Shown here: one piece after another, positions 22,568-31,349 of the stretch
How positions within the stretch are numbered: the first letter of the stretch is position 1
Layout: every line of letters starts with the position of its first letter
Source of the DNA: Chthonomonas sp. UBA2387
GTDB lineage: Bacteria > Armatimonadota > Fimbriimonadia > Fimbriimonadales > Fimbriimonadaceae
DNA: 37,323 nt
Assembly (NCBI GenBank): GCA_002343445.1
Contig: DDSP01000058.1
Span: forward strand, 1 to 37,323
Direction: 5' to 3'
Translations under genes and position numbers: made by a program
The notes under the pieces: model-generated
Database searches by the model: none
What the model saw: the letters and a program-made list of their open reading frames with translations, nothing else
Told to the model about the DNA's origin: nothing

Positions 22568-24106
22568 ATGGACACTCTCACCGCGCAACCTCCCCTCTCC
22601 GGCACGATCGATTTGTACGTGGTCAAGGCCGACCCGGCGGCGCTCAAACTGGCACCCGGCGACTTCGCCCTGAAGTACCAGGTGCTGCCCATGCGCATCG
22701 AAAACGGCGTGCTCGTCGTCGCGATCGGCAGCGACGCGTCACTCGAGGCCGTGGACAACCTGAGCATCCTCATCGGGATGCCGGTGAGGCATGTTTATGC
22801 GGACACGCAGCTCATCCGCGAGCGCATCGAAGAGCACTTCATCGAGGAAATCCTCTCCGGCATTCCGGCGGAAGACTCCGCGATGGCCGAGTTCGACGAC
22901 TCGACCGACCTGGCCGACCTGCAGAAGATGGCCGGCGAGACGGCCGTCGTCCAGATGGTCAACCTCGTCTTCGCGACGGCGGTCCGCGATGGGGCGAGCG
23001 ACATCCACATCGAGCCCTATGAGAGGGAAGTCAAGGTCCGCTACCGCCGCGACGGCATGCTCCAGGAGATGATGCGCCCGCAGAAGCGCATGCACGCGGC
23101 CTTGGTCTCCCGCATCAAGATTCTCGGCGAGATGAACATCGCCGAACGGCGATTGCCCCAGGACGGCCGTATCAAGCTCACCGTCGCCGGGCGCCAGATC
23201 GACGTCCGCGTCTCCATCGTGCCCACCGTCTATGGCGAGCGCGTCGTTATGCGCATCCTCGACAAGACGACGGCGCTCATCGGCCTGGAAGAGTTGGGCA
23301 TGAGGCCCGAGACGCTCCACACCTATCGGCGGCTCATCAGCCAGCCGTACGGCATCATTCTGGTGACCGGTCCGACGGGTTCGGGCAAGTCCACCACGCT
23401 GTACGCCTCGCTTCAGGAGATCTACTCGCCGACCACCAACATTCTGACCATCGAAGATCCCGTCGAGTACCAGGTGCCGGGGATCGGACAGATTCAGGTG
23501 CGTTCGAACATCGGCCTCTCGTTCGCCAGCGGCCTGCGCAGCATCGTCCGTCAAGACCCCGACGTGGTCATGGTCGGTGAAATCCGCGACCGCGAAACCG
23601 CCGAAATCGCGATCCACGCTTCGCTGACGGGCCATCTGGTGTTCAGCACGCTCCACACGAACGATGCTCCGGGTGCGGTGACTCGGTTGGTGGACATGGG
23701 CGTCGAACCGTTCTTGGTGGCTTCGTCGCTCATCGGTGTGGTCGCGCAGCGGCTGGTGCGCCAGGTGTGCCCCGATTGCGCCGAATGGGTGGAAGCCCAC
23801 GACGACGAACTCATGGGCATCGGCATCAAGCGGGCCGACGTGCCTCGCGGCTTCCGGCGCGGGCGCGGCTGCGAGAAGTGCGGCGGCTCTGGCTACCGAC
23901 GCCGATCGGGCTTGTACGAGTTGATGACCGTGGACGAAACGATCCGGCGTATGACGGTCGAGCACAAGTCCTCCAACGACTTGAAGGCCCACGCGATCGC
24001 CCAGCAAGGCATGATCACGTTGCTGGCCGATGGCCGCCACAAGGCGACTCAGGGATCCACGACGCCGGAAGAAGTCCTTCGCGTCTGCCAGAGGGAGGAA
24101 CTCTGA
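22568..24106 (+). CDS. Type II secretion / type IV pilus assembly ATPase (GspE/PilB family)
   Basis: A 512-residue cytoplasmic secretion ATPase that powers pseudopilus assembly. The N-terminal MshEN-like domain spans ~10-100. The catalytic core has ASDIHIEP (143-150), Walker A GPTGSGKST (268-276), the Asp box TIEDPVEY (294-301), Walker B RQDPDVVMVGEIRDRET (328-344) and the His box FSTLHTND (359-366). A tetracysteine zinc site (CPDC at 401-404, CEKC at 435-438) is typical of extension ATPases and absent from PilT. No Shine-Dalgarno is clear before ATG 22568. It is the first gene of the operon; the inner-membrane platform gene begins 4 bases after its stop. Whether the machine is a T2SS or pilus is discussed at the other operon genes. 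Confidence 0.95.
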   Translation: MDTLTAQPPLSGTIDLYVVKADPAALKLAPGDFALKYQVLPMRIENGVLVVAIGSDASLEAVDNLSILIGMPVRHVYADTQLIRERIEEHFIEEILSGIPAEDSAMAEFDDSTDLADLQKMAGETAVVQMVNLVFATAVRDGASDIHIEPYEREVKVRYRRDGMLQEMMRPQKRMHAALVSRIKILGEMNIAERRLPQDGRIKLTVAGRQIDVRVSIVPTVYGERVVMRILDKTTALIGLEELGMRPETLHTYRRLISQPYGIILVTGPTGSGKSTTLYASLQEIYSPTTNILTIEDPVEYQVPGIGQIQVRSNIGLSFASGLRSIVRQDPDVVMVGEIRDRETAEIAIHASLTGHLVFSTLHTNDAPGAVTRLVDMGVEPFLVASSLIGVVAQRLVRQVCPDCAEWVEAHDDELMGIGIKRADVPRGFRRGRGCEKCGGSGYRRRSGLYELMTVDETIRRMTVEHKSSNDLKAHAIAQQGMITLLADGRHKATQGSTTPEEVLRVCQREEL

Positions 24107-24110
24107 CGCC

Positions 24111-25319
24111 TTGACGAGTTTCGCCTACGTCGCCCTCGAGCCCAGTGGCAAGAAGCGTTCGGGTTTCGTCGAAGCCGCATCCAAGGATGCCGCCTTGGCG
24201 CAGATCAGCGCCCAGGGCCACTTCGTCATCGAGATCAAGGAGAGTTCGCGGGCAGCGGTCAAGGAGCCGGGCAAGTCGGGCGGCCGCGTCACCAAGTCCG
24301 ATCTCGCCTTGTTCAGCCGACGTTTGGCCGACCTTGCGGGCGCGGGTTTGCCGCTCGACCGCGTGCTGCAGGTGGTTTCCGAGCAGAGCGAAAGCGCGAG
24401 GCTGACCGCCGTCGCCGAGCAGGCGTTGGAAGATGTCCGGGGCGGCATGCCGGTTTCGGAGGCGTTGGCCAAGCACCCGAAGCTGTTCCCATCCATTTTC
24501 TCCGAGACCCTCAAGGCCGGCGAGGCCAGCGGTCAGTTTTCGGAGGTCGCGGGCCGTCTGGCCGACTTCCAGGAGCGCGAAGTCGCTCGCCGCAGCCAGA
24601 TCGTTTCGGCCATGGTCTATCCCGCGATTCTCGCGACCACGGCCATCCTCGTCGTCATCTTCCTGCTTGTGTTCGTGGTCCCGCAGCTCAGCGGCGTGTT
24701 CGAGGATTTGGGCTCCGACCTGCCGATCTCCACGCAGATTCTGCTCGCCTCGACGGGATTCCTCACCGAGAACGGTTTGGTCGTGGTGGGTGCGATCGTC
24801 GGTCTGATCGTCGGCTACCGGGTTTGGGTGGCGACGCCGTTGGGCGCCAAGATGCGCGACAAGGCGATCATGAAGGCACCCATGATGGGGCCGATCGTGA
24901 CCAAAGCCGTCGTCTCCCGCTATTCCCGGGTCCTTGGCACGCTGGTCTACGGAGGCGTTCCGATTCTCGAGTCGCTTCGGCTGGCGGGCTTGGCGGCTGG
25001 CAACCGTGTGTTCATCGACAGCAGCACCGCCGTCGAGAACGACGTGCGCGAGGGCCGCTCCATCCACGAGGCCATGCGCGACACCGGCGCGTTTCCTCCG
25101 GTCCTGACGCACATGGTCGCGATCGGCGAAGAGACGGGCGACCTGCCCAAGATGCTGGGCCGCGTGGCCGACAGTTTGGACTTCGAAGTGGACACCGGAC
25201 TGCGGCGTCTGATGGCCCTGGTCGAACCCATCATCGTTCTTTCGATGGGCGTGTTCGTCGGGTTCGTCGTCCTGTCGGTCCTTCTCCCCATTTTCCAAGC
25301 CCAGGAACTCGTCAAGTGA
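24111..25319 (+). CDS. Type II secretion / type IV pilus inner-membrane platform protein (GspF/PilC)
   Basis: A 402-residue polytopic protein that couples the ATPase to pilin assembly. An N-terminal cytoplasmic segment (FAYVALEPSGKKRSGFVEAASKDAAL) is followed by two T2SSF domains: the first around LALFSRRLADLAGAGLPLDRVL (~65-86), the second around AVVSRYSRVLGTLVYGGVPILESL (~263-286). Hydrophobic segments lie near ~170-190 (VYPAILATTAILVVIFLLVFVV), ~220 and the C-terminus. The start is TTG 24111, preceded by GGGAGG at 12 bases; the ATG at 24030 lies within the ATPase gene and would add non-homologous residues. Its TGA overlaps an ATG (TGATG) of the next frame. Confidence 0.93.
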   Translation: MTSFAYVALEPSGKKRSGFVEAASKDAALAQISAQGHFVIEIKESSRAAVKEPGKSGGRVTKSDLALFSRRLADLAGAGLPLDRVLQVVSEQSESARLTAVAEQALEDVRGGMPVSEALAKHPKLFPSIFSETLKAGEASGQFSEVAGRLADFQEREVARRSQIVSAMVYPAILATTAILVVIFLLVFVVPQLSGVFEDLGSDLPISTQILLASTGFLTENGLVVVGAIVGLIVGYRVWVATPLGAKMRDKAIMKAPMMGPIVTKAVVSRYSRVLGTLVYGGVPILESLRLAGLAAGNRVFIDSSTAVENDVREGRSIHEAMRDTGAFPPVLTHMVAIGEETGDLPKMLGRVADSLDFEVDTGLRRLMALVEPIIVLSMGVFVGFVVLSVLLPIFQAQELVK

Positions 25320-25354
25320 TGTTTATGGAGAACAATCGAGCACCAAGAGCGTGT

Positions 25355-25789
25355 ATGCCTGACATGAAAACTCGCAAGCGGGGTTTCACCCTCATCGAAC
25401 TGCTGGTCGTCATTCTGATTTTGGCGATCCTCGCCGCCGCCGTCGTGCCCAAGATCATCGGTCGGACCGACGACGCCAAGCGCGCGAAGGCGCTGCAGGA
25501 CATCACGCAGCTTGGAGCAGCCATGCAGCAGTTCCGGTTGGACGTGGGTCGCTATCCGACGACCGAGGAGGGAACCGAGGCTCTGCGTTCGCAGCCTTCC
25601 GATGCGGACGGCTGGCGCGGGCCCTACGTAGAAAAAGCAGTCCCGCTCGATCCGTGGGGCTTCGAGTACATCTACGAGTACCCGGGCGCGGACGACGACA
25701 GCTTCATCATCGAGTCCTATGGTCAGGACGGAAACCCCGGCGGCGAAGGCAATGCCGCTGACATTTCGCCCTACACCGAAGACATGTGA
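25355..25789 (+). CDS. gspG: Major pseudopilin GspG
   Basis: A 144-residue type II secretion major pseudopilin. The prepilin leader ends KTRKRG, with cleavage before FTLIELLVVILILAILAAAVVPK and the conserved Glu at +5. The globular part carries the GspG-specific signature: KALQDITQLGAAMQQFRLDVGRYPTTEEG, then DPWGFEYIYEYPG and the calcium-loop segment SYGQDGNPGGEGNAADI. This argues for a T2SS-like function. Possible starts are ATG 25319 (overlapping the previous stop), 25325, 25355 and 25364. I chose 25355 for a 10-residue leader with AAGAG upstream; 25319 would be translationally coupled. It polymerises into the periplasmic pseudopilus. Confidence 0.93.
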   Translation: MPDMKTRKRGFTLIELLVVILILAILAAAVVPKIIGRTDDAKRAKALQDITQLGAAMQQFRLDVGRYPTTEEGTEALRSQPSDADGWRGPYVEKAVPLDPWGFEYIYEYPGADDDSFIIESYGQDGNPGGEGNAADISPYTEDM

Positions 25790-25824
25790 CCGCCGTCCAT
25801 CGTAAGGACGATCAGATTGACGAC

Positions 25825-26361
25825 ATGACCACTCGCCGCCGACGCCAGACTGGCTTCACCCTCATCGAAATGATGGTGGTGACCGCCATTCTGGCGCTCG
25901 TGGCGATGACGGTGTTCCCGAATCTGGCGCGGATCCAAGACGCCGGGCGCAAGCGCGAATTCGTCCGATCTTTGACCTCGATGGCCCGCGAAGCCCGCGA
26001 ACAGGCGATTCTGTCGGCCTCCACCGTCTCGCTTCGGTTGGACGATACGAGTCTGGTGATCGAATCGGCGGGTGCCCTCGAAGAGGACGCAAGAACCCTG
26101 CGGACCAAGTCCATGCCGGATGGGTTCAGCGCGCAGCGCACGAACGTGGACGGCCTGGACTCGTCTTCGGCGGAGTGGGAGCTTCGGTTCTACGCCGATG
26201 GCTCGTCCGACCGCGGCGGCATCGAACTCGCCGACGACACCGGCGCGCTCTATTCGCTCGTCATCGACAACGATCGTGGACAAGCGCGTCTCGTCTCCGG
26301 CGAACTCCCCGTCCTGACCGAGGAAACCTGGCAAGCGGGAGAGATCGAACGTCGTGGCTAG
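25825..26361 (+). CDS. Minor pseudopilin, GspH-like
   Basis: A 178-residue protein with leader MTTRRRRQTG and cleavage before FTLIEMMVVTAILALVAMTVFPNLA, with Glu at +5. The segment after the helix (SLTSMAREAREQAILSASTVSLRLDD) fits the GspH/FimT pattern of tip-associated minor pseudopilins. The frame opens at GTG 25786 near the gspG stop, but ATG 25825 gives a normal 10-residue leader. It overlaps the next gene by 8 bases. The prepilin class is certain; the H assignment rests on gene order and general resemblance. Confidence 0.85.
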   Translation: MTTRRRRQTGFTLIEMMVVTAILALVAMTVFPNLARIQDAGRKREFVRSLTSMAREAREQAILSASTVSLRLDDTSLVIESAGALEEDARTLRTKSMPDGFSAQRTNVDGLDSSSAEWELRFYADGSSDRGGIELADDTGALYSLVIDNDRGQARLVSGELPVLTEETWQAGEIERRG

Positions 26362-26746
26362 GCGTCGCGGATTCACTCTCGTCGAAACCCTGGCCTCCGT
26401 TGCGGTGGTGGCCGTCGGCGTCACTGCGGCGCTTGGAGCTTTGGGCTACATCGCCAAGGCCGATGCCAAGAGCAAGCTCCGCGAGGAGGGCCAGCGGTTG
26501 GCCATCCAGAAGATCGACGAACTGCTCGCCACGGGCGATTATCAGGTCACGCCGAACAGCGGCGACTTCTCCGAGTACGGCAAGAACGACTGGACTTGGT
26601 CGGCCGTGCTTGAACCTTCGGGCACCGAGTACGTGGACCGACTCGGCGTGACGGTGACCCACGAGGGTCCCGGCCAGTATTCGAAGGAGATCAACCGTCT
26701 GGTGTTCCGAGGCGACCAACTCGTTCCGGCGGAGGGAGGCCTGTGA
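26354..26746 (+). CDS. Minor pseudopilin, GspI-like
   Basis: A 130-residue prepilin starting with GTG 26354 inside the end of the previous gene. A very short leader (MARRRG) precedes FTLVETLASVAVVAVGVTAALGAL, with Glu at +5. The compact size and the LAIQKIDELLA segment just after the helix match GspI, which nucleates the pseudopilus tip with J and K. It ends in a GTGA overlap with the next gene, so translation is probably coupled. Confidence 0.85.
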   Translation: MARRRGFTLVETLASVAVVAVGVTAALGALGYIAKADAKSKLREEGQRLAIQKIDELLATGDYQVTPNSGDFSEYGKNDWTWSAVLEPSGTEYVDRLGVTVTHEGPGQYSKEINRLVFRGDQLVPAEGGL

Positions 26747-27450
26747 GACGCGGCTTCACCGTTCTCGAGTTGCTGGTCGTCAGCGCCATGTTGGTCCTGT
26801 TGACGGTGGCCTTGGCCGGTTCATTGACGATGAGCCTTCGCTATGCCGACCGGCTTGAAACGGCCCGCGTCGCGGAAACCGAGGGCTTCAGCTTCGAAGA
26901 GCGGATGCGCGCGTTGCTCCAGACCGCATATTTGAGCCCCACCCCGGACGACCCGACCACGTTCTTTGTGGGCGGCTCGGCGCTGGAGAACGTGGGCGAT
27001 TCGAGCAGCATCGTTTTTACCGGGGTCGGCTCAAGGCTGCCGGCGAACTACTTGGACACCGATGCCACGTTCGAGGAACTGAACGAGATCTACGGCCCGC
27101 AGGGCGGCGTCCGCGAGACCCAGATCGGTACGACGGCCATCGGCGCCACCACGCTGGAAGGGGCGTTCCTGCGCGAGCAGACGCCGCCCGACGGCGACCC
27201 AACCCAGGGCGGGACGGAGAAACTCCTCGACTCGACCATCGCTTCGCTCCGGTTCGAGTTCTTCGATGGAACCAATTGGACCACCGAGTGGGACACGCGG
27301 ACCATCACGGGCCGGTTCCTGCCGTTCTACATCCGCGTCGCCTACACGCGCACGGGCGACGATGGCGAGGAGCGCACGTTCTTGGTGCGGCTTCCCTACA
27401 GCGAAGTGGCGTACCTGGACTATCTGGCCGCGACGGGAGGGCAGCAGTGA
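26743..27450 (+). CDS. Minor pseudopilin, GspJ-like
   Basis: A 235-residue prepilin whose GTG start overlaps the previous stop (GTGA). A minimal leader (MRRG) precedes FTVLELLVVSAMLVLLTVALAG, with Glu at +5. The long beta-rich C-terminal part (~40-235) with SIVFTGVGSR and FFDGTNWTTEWDT segments is consistent with GspJ, the larger minor pseudopilin of the tip complex. It also ends in a GTGA overlap with the following gene, suggesting strict coupling of stoichiometry. Confidence 0.83.
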   Translation: MRRGFTVLELLVVSAMLVLLTVALAGSLTMSLRYADRLETARVAETEGFSFEERMRALLQTAYLSPTPDDPTTFFVGGSALENVGDSSSIVFTGVGSRLPANYLDTDATFEELNEIYGPQGGVRETQIGTTAIGATTLEGAFLREQTPPDGDPTQGGTEKLLDSTIASLRFEFFDGTNWTTEWDTRTITGRFLPFYIRVAYTRTGDDGEERTFLVRLPYSEVAYLDYLAATGGQQ

Positions 27451-28721
27451 GAACCGGGCGATGCCAGCGTGGCGCCTCGTTCGTGATGGCGCTTGGCTTT
27501 CTCACCGTCATGGTGACGGCCGTGGTCGGTGCGGTGGCTTCGGCGCGCACGTTCGCCATTGCCCGCATCAACCGTGTCGAGGCGCGCGACGCCCGCCTGG
27601 CCGCCGAATCGGGCATCGAATACGCGATGGGCATCCTTGCTTCGACTCAAGCCGGCGACCCGACGGTTAGTCCCGTGACGTCGTTGCTCGACGAGTGGGC
27701 GACCACGGGCCAGCAGGGCGAAGACGAGTTCGTGATCGGCACGCAGCGCTTCCGGCTCGAGATCCGCGACGCATCCTCGTTCATCAACCTCAACTCGGCC
27801 ACCGAAGAGCAATTGCGCCGCCTGCCCATGACCAACGAGCAGATCGACTCGCTGCTCGACTGGCGCGAAGCGGAGCTCTCGCCGCGACCCGAGGGTGGAA
27901 AGGACGAGTTCTACAACAACCTGGCCAACCCATACAACACGCGACTGGCGCGATTCGAAACCGTCGAGGAACTGCTCTCGGTCAAGGGCTTCAGTCCATT
28001 GGCCCTGTTCTTCCCCCAAGAGGACATCTCGCTCGGCACGCCGCTCGTTTCAGGCAATGCGGACGCCCAGCCGTCGCTCATCGACTTGCTCATCACGGAT
28101 TCGAGCGCTCCGAACACGACGGCCACCGGCGAGACGAAGTACAACGCCCAGAACGTGAACGTGGGCCAGATGGTCGGGCGCGGCATCCCGCCACCCATCG
28201 CGCAACGCGTGATCGACGCCAGAAACGCTCTGGGGACGGTGACTTCGGTGGGGCGGCTCTGCCAAATGGCAGGCTTCCAGCCAGCCGACGCCATCGCCGT
28301 GGTGGACAACATCAGCAACTCTGGGGCATCGGTCCTGCTCGGCCGGATCAATTTGAACACCGCCACGGAAGCCGTGCTGAACAGCGTCCCGGGGATGACG
28401 CCCGACCTGACGTCGGCGATTCTCTCTCGGCAGCAGTCCGGCGGGTTCAACAGCCTGGGCGAGTTGCTGACTCTGCCGGGGTTCACCGCCGAGTCGTTCG
28501 AGACCGTGGATTACTTCGCCACGACGTCGCAGTTGTTTCTTGTGCGAACAATCGGGCGCTCCGGGCGTTCTACGGTAGCGCTAGAGGCCATTGTCGCATT
28601 CCGCGATGGGCGTCCGGTAGTCAGCAAGATGAAGGAACCGTCTTACACCGATGTCGCTCTGCGGTGGGCATGGAGCCCTGAACCCAGCTCGACCATCCCC
28701 CTGTACGAGGTGTCGAATTGA
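27447..28721 (+). CDS. GspK-like minor pseudopilin
   Basis: A 424-residue protein beginning at GTG 27447 within the previous stop. The N-terminus (MRTGRCQRGASFVMALGFLTVMVTAVVGAVA) is a class III-like leader plus hydrophobic helix. As usual in GspK, the +5 glutamate is absent. Two helix-hairpin-helix-like repeats are visible: SSFINLNSATEEQLRRLPMT (~110-130) and GRINLNTATEAVLNSVPGMT (~300-320), the hallmark of the large inserted alpha domain of GspK. It would cap the pseudopilus with I and J. The stop overlaps a TTG start (TTGA) of the next gene. Confidence 0.85.
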   Translation: MRTGRCQRGASFVMALGFLTVMVTAVVGAVASARTFAIARINRVEARDARLAAESGIEYAMGILASTQAGDPTVSPVTSLLDEWATTGQQGEDEFVIGTQRFRLEIRDASSFINLNSATEEQLRRLPMTNEQIDSLLDWREAELSPRPEGGKDEFYNNLANPYNTRLARFETVEELLSVKGFSPLALFFPQEDISLGTPLVSGNADAQPSLIDLLITDSSAPNTTATGETKYNAQNVNVGQMVGRGIPPPIAQRVIDARNALGTVTSVGRLCQMAGFQPADAIAVVDNISNSGASVLLGRINLNTATEAVLNSVPGMTPDLTSAILSRQQSGGFNSLGELLTLPGFTAESFETVDYFATTSQLFLVRTIGRSGRSTVALEAIVAFRDGRPVVSKMKEPSYTDVALRWAWSPEPSSTIPLYEVSN

Positions 28722-30016
28722 GCCAGCGTCTGAGCGGGCCGATGACCGTCGTCGAGTGGTCGCCGAACGGCTTGAGGGTCTGCGACCCCTCAACCGGGCG
28801 TATCGAGTCTTTCGCCAGCGTCGCCGATGCCGGGTCGGCGATTTCGGGCAAACGCGTCGTTCTCGCCCTTTCGAGGCGCTCGTGCTTCGTCAAGGCGATC
28901 CGCGTGCCGAACGTGCCGAAGGCCGAGGCGCTGCTGGCCCTGCGGTATCAGATCGGCCAACACCTGCCGCTGGACCCGGGCGAGGCGAGCTTCGATCTCG
29001 TCATGTCGGCCGATGCCTCGGGCGATGGTCGGCTGGCCGTGTTGTACGCCGTCCGGACGGATGCGCTCAAGGACGCCAAGCGGCAGATCGAGGACGCCGG
29101 CGCGAAAGTGGTCACGGTCACGGCTTCTTGCATCGGATCGGCTTGCCTTCAGAAGGAAGTGGGTTCGGATACCTACGAGGTGGTCGAAGAGACCCCCGAG
29201 GGCTTGGCGATCGATGTTTGCGTGGGCGGCGTCGTTCAATACACGCGGCTCGTGCCGCTCACCCCTGAACTCGACTTGCACGACGAAGTCCACCGAACGT
29301 GCGGCATCGTGGGGCGGAAGCCAGCGGGCACCGTGGGCGCGGGCGGATTCGACGCGCCTGGACTGGCGCGTTCGCTCCCCCTCTCGGGGTTGAAGGCGCT
29401 GGCCGAGCGCAATCCCGACACGATCAACATCGAGATTCCCGAGGAAGTCGAGGCGAGGGCCCGCAAAGCCGTTTCCACGAAGGCTCGAACGGCCGTCTTG
29501 TTGTTCGCAGCCGCTGCGGCAGCCGCGTTCCTCGTCTACAGCGACTACGAAGCGGCGGCTTCCGAGCGGGCGACGCTTGCGGCGCGTGCGGCAAGGCAGA
29601 CGCGCGACGACTCGACTAAGAACAAGGCGCTGACCAGCGACCTCGCCGCCTTGAAGAAGAAGAGCGCGATTCTGGACCAGGCGTTCGACCCCGCCCAACC
29701 GTTCTCCGACGTGCTGATCGTGGTCTCTGAAGCCGCTCCGGCGGGCGTTTGGCTCACGGGCGCCAACATGGAACGGGGCAAGCCGCTGACGTTCCGTGGG
29801 ACCGCCATCTCCGACCAAGCGGTCAAGACGTTCCTCGACGGACTCGCCGTCACCGATCGCCTGCGGGAGGTCAAGCTGCTGTTCGCCAACAACGCGACCA
29901 TCGAAGAGACGCCCGTGGTCAACTTCTCGGTCCAGGCGACGCTCGTCGGCAATCTGCCGATGGTCGAGAAGGAAAAGAAGAAGGGCTCTGCGGCCGCCCG
30001 GGTGGCAAGGAACTAA
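28718..30016 (+). CDS. PilM-PilN fusion / GspL-like inner-membrane assembly protein
   Basis: A 432-residue protein. Residues ~8-240 resemble the cytoplasmic actin-like PilM/GspL part (VVEWSPNGLRV, RVVLALSRRSCFVKAIRVPNVPKAEALLALRYQIGQHLP). One membrane helix (~257-274), then a coiled coil (~275-325), then a PilN-like ferredoxin-fold domain (VWLTGANMERGKPLTFRGTAISDQAVKTFLDGLA, ~348-380). In pilus systems PilM and PilN are separate proteins; GspL combines both parts, so the fused form points to a T2SS-type machine. It starts with TTG 28718 overlapping the previous stop. It links the ATPase to the periplasmic PilO/P-like proteins. Confidence 0.85.
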   Translation: MSQRLSGPMTVVEWSPNGLRVCDPSTGRIESFASVADAGSAISGKRVVLALSRRSCFVKAIRVPNVPKAEALLALRYQIGQHLPLDPGEASFDLVMSADASGDGRLAVLYAVRTDALKDAKRQIEDAGAKVVTVTASCIGSACLQKEVGSDTYEVVEETPEGLAIDVCVGGVVQYTRLVPLTPELDLHDEVHRTCGIVGRKPAGTVGAGGFDAPGLARSLPLSGLKALAERNPDTINIEIPEEVEARARKAVSTKARTAVLLFAAAAAAAFLVYSDYEAAASERATLAARAARQTRDDSTKNKALTSDLAALKKKSAILDQAFDPAQPFSDVLIVVSEAAPAGVWLTGANMERGKPLTFRGTAISDQAVKTFLDGLAVTDRLREVKLLFANNATIEETPVVNFSVQATLVGNLPMVEKEKKKGSAAARVARN

Positions 30017-30019
30017 AGG

Positions 30020-30601
30020 ATGAAGATCTCAGCCGACAACCCGGAAAAGATGTGGACCGTCATGGTCTGGATCGGCTTGGCGCTGTTCAGCGTGGCGATC
30101 TACTTCGTCGTCTTTCCGATCAAGACCGAACCCGTGGACATGGCCAAGTTCGCCGAGGATGCGACCAAGCTCAAAGCCGAGAACGCCGACCTTGAGCAAG
30201 AGATCGTTTCCGAAAAGGAGCGGTTCGCCGCCTCGGTGTGGACGGGCAAACTGGACGAGCTTGGGCCGTCGGCGCTGGGCCACATCAGCGCGTTGGCCAA
30301 GGAATCGGGGGTGGTGGTCACGGCCTTTCGACCCCAGCGGCTGGTGGAAGATACCGCGGTGGCCCAGTATCCGCTGCTGATCACTTGCGAAGGCCGCTAT
30401 CCTTCCATGATCAACTTTGTGCGCAGGCTCGAGAACGTCCAGGGCAAGCTGGCCGTGAACCTGGTGCAACTCTCTGCCGCCGACGGTGCGACGGATCAGG
30501 TGACGGGTTCGATCGGAGTGGTCGCGTTCTACGAAGTGGCAGCAGCCGAAGCGCGCACCGCTTCCACCGCCAAGACCCAAGAGGGAGGAACTCGTGGCTA
30601 A
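30020..30601 (+). CDS. PilO/GspM-like inner-membrane assembly protein
   Basis: A 193-residue protein with a short cytoplasmic start, one membrane helix (~12-33: WTVMVWIGLALFSVAIYFVVFP), a coiled coil (~42-70) and a compact alpha/beta domain (~80-170, with ITCEGRYPSMINFVRRLENVQGKLAVNLVQL typical of PilO). It probably pairs with the PilN part of the preceding protein through the coiled coils. ATG 30020 has AAGG immediately upstream. Its stop overlaps the next gene by 8 bases. Confidence 0.85.
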   Translation: MKISADNPEKMWTVMVWIGLALFSVAIYFVVFPIKTEPVDMAKFAEDATKLKAENADLEQEIVSEKERFAASVWTGKLDELGPSALGHISALAKESGVVVTAFRPQRLVEDTAVAQYPLLITCEGRYPSMINFVRRLENVQGKLAVNLVQLSAADGATDQVTGSIGVVAFYEVAAAEARTASTAKTQEGGTRG

Positions 30602-31349
30602 AGTATCCCGACCCGTGATTTACACCGCTTTGTTCGCTGCAGTGGTGGGTGGCTATGTGTTCCTTCAGGAAGAGCCGACCTCCACCGGAGGCGCTTCGTT
30701 GAGGCGAACCACGGCCAAGACCGAGGCCAAGGAGACCGGGCCGATCACCGAAGAGGACCGCGAGGCTCGGGGCCGATTCGCCAGAGTCGAGTCGGGCGGC
30801 CGCAACGTGTTCAACCCCGTGGTGGCCAAGGCGACCTTGAGTTCGGCGGGCGGACGCGTGCCGACCAATGAGATACCCACCGAGTTCGCCGGCGAAGCCG
30901 GATGGGTCTACACCGGCAACGCGGAACTCGATGGCAAGCGATACGCGGGCTTGGAGAACAAAACCACCAAGGAAACCGTTCTGCTTATCAGCGGTGAACG
31001 CTGGAAGCGGTCTGTGGTCACTCGGATCACGACGGATACTTTGGTGTTGACCTCGGACAATGGTTTGATTCGGTCGGTGAAGCTGCCGACCTATGAGGAC
31101 CCGACGCAGCCGATGATGGGTGCGGGAGCCGGTTTCCAACCGATTCCGGTGGTGCCGCCGGGCTTGTCGGGACCGATTGGTCGAGGGCCTGTGGCTTCGA
31201 TCGAGCCGAATGCAGGTTTGAATGGTCCGGCGATGAACGTCAGTTCGAGAGAACAGGACGGTCGCCGGAACGAAGGATTCGCTGGGCGTGACTCTGGCCG
31301 CAATCGCGGCGGAGACTGGAACAATGAGCAAGAGCATGAACAAGGCTAA
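30594..31349 (+). CDS. PilP/GspC-like periplasmic linker protein
   Basis: A 251-residue protein with an N-terminal hydrophobic anchor (VIYTALFAAVVGGYVFL), a charged linker, and a small beta domain (~95-165: GWVYTGNAELDGKRYAGLENKTTKETVLLISGERWKRSVVTRIT) that fits the PilP/GspC homology-region fold connecting the inner-membrane complex to the secretin. The C-terminal ~80 residues are Pro/Gly/Asn-rich and probably disordered. GTG 30594 has a strong ribosome binding site (GGGAGG, about 5 bases upstream). It overlaps the secretin gene by 26 bases. The assignment is based on order, topology and fold pattern, not clear sequence identity. Confidence 0.75.
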   Translation: MAKVSRPVIYTALFAAVVGGYVFLQEEPTSTGGASLRRTTAKTEAKETGPITEEDREARGRFARVESGGRNVFNPVVAKATLSSAGGRVPTNEIPTEFAGEAGWVYTGNAELDGKRYAGLENKTTKETVLLISGERWKRSVVTRITTDTLVLTSDNGLIRSVKLPTYEDPTQPMMGAGAGFQPIPVVPPGLSGPIGRGPVASIEPNAGLNGPAMNVSSREQDGRRNEGFAGRDSGRNRGGDWNNEQEHEQG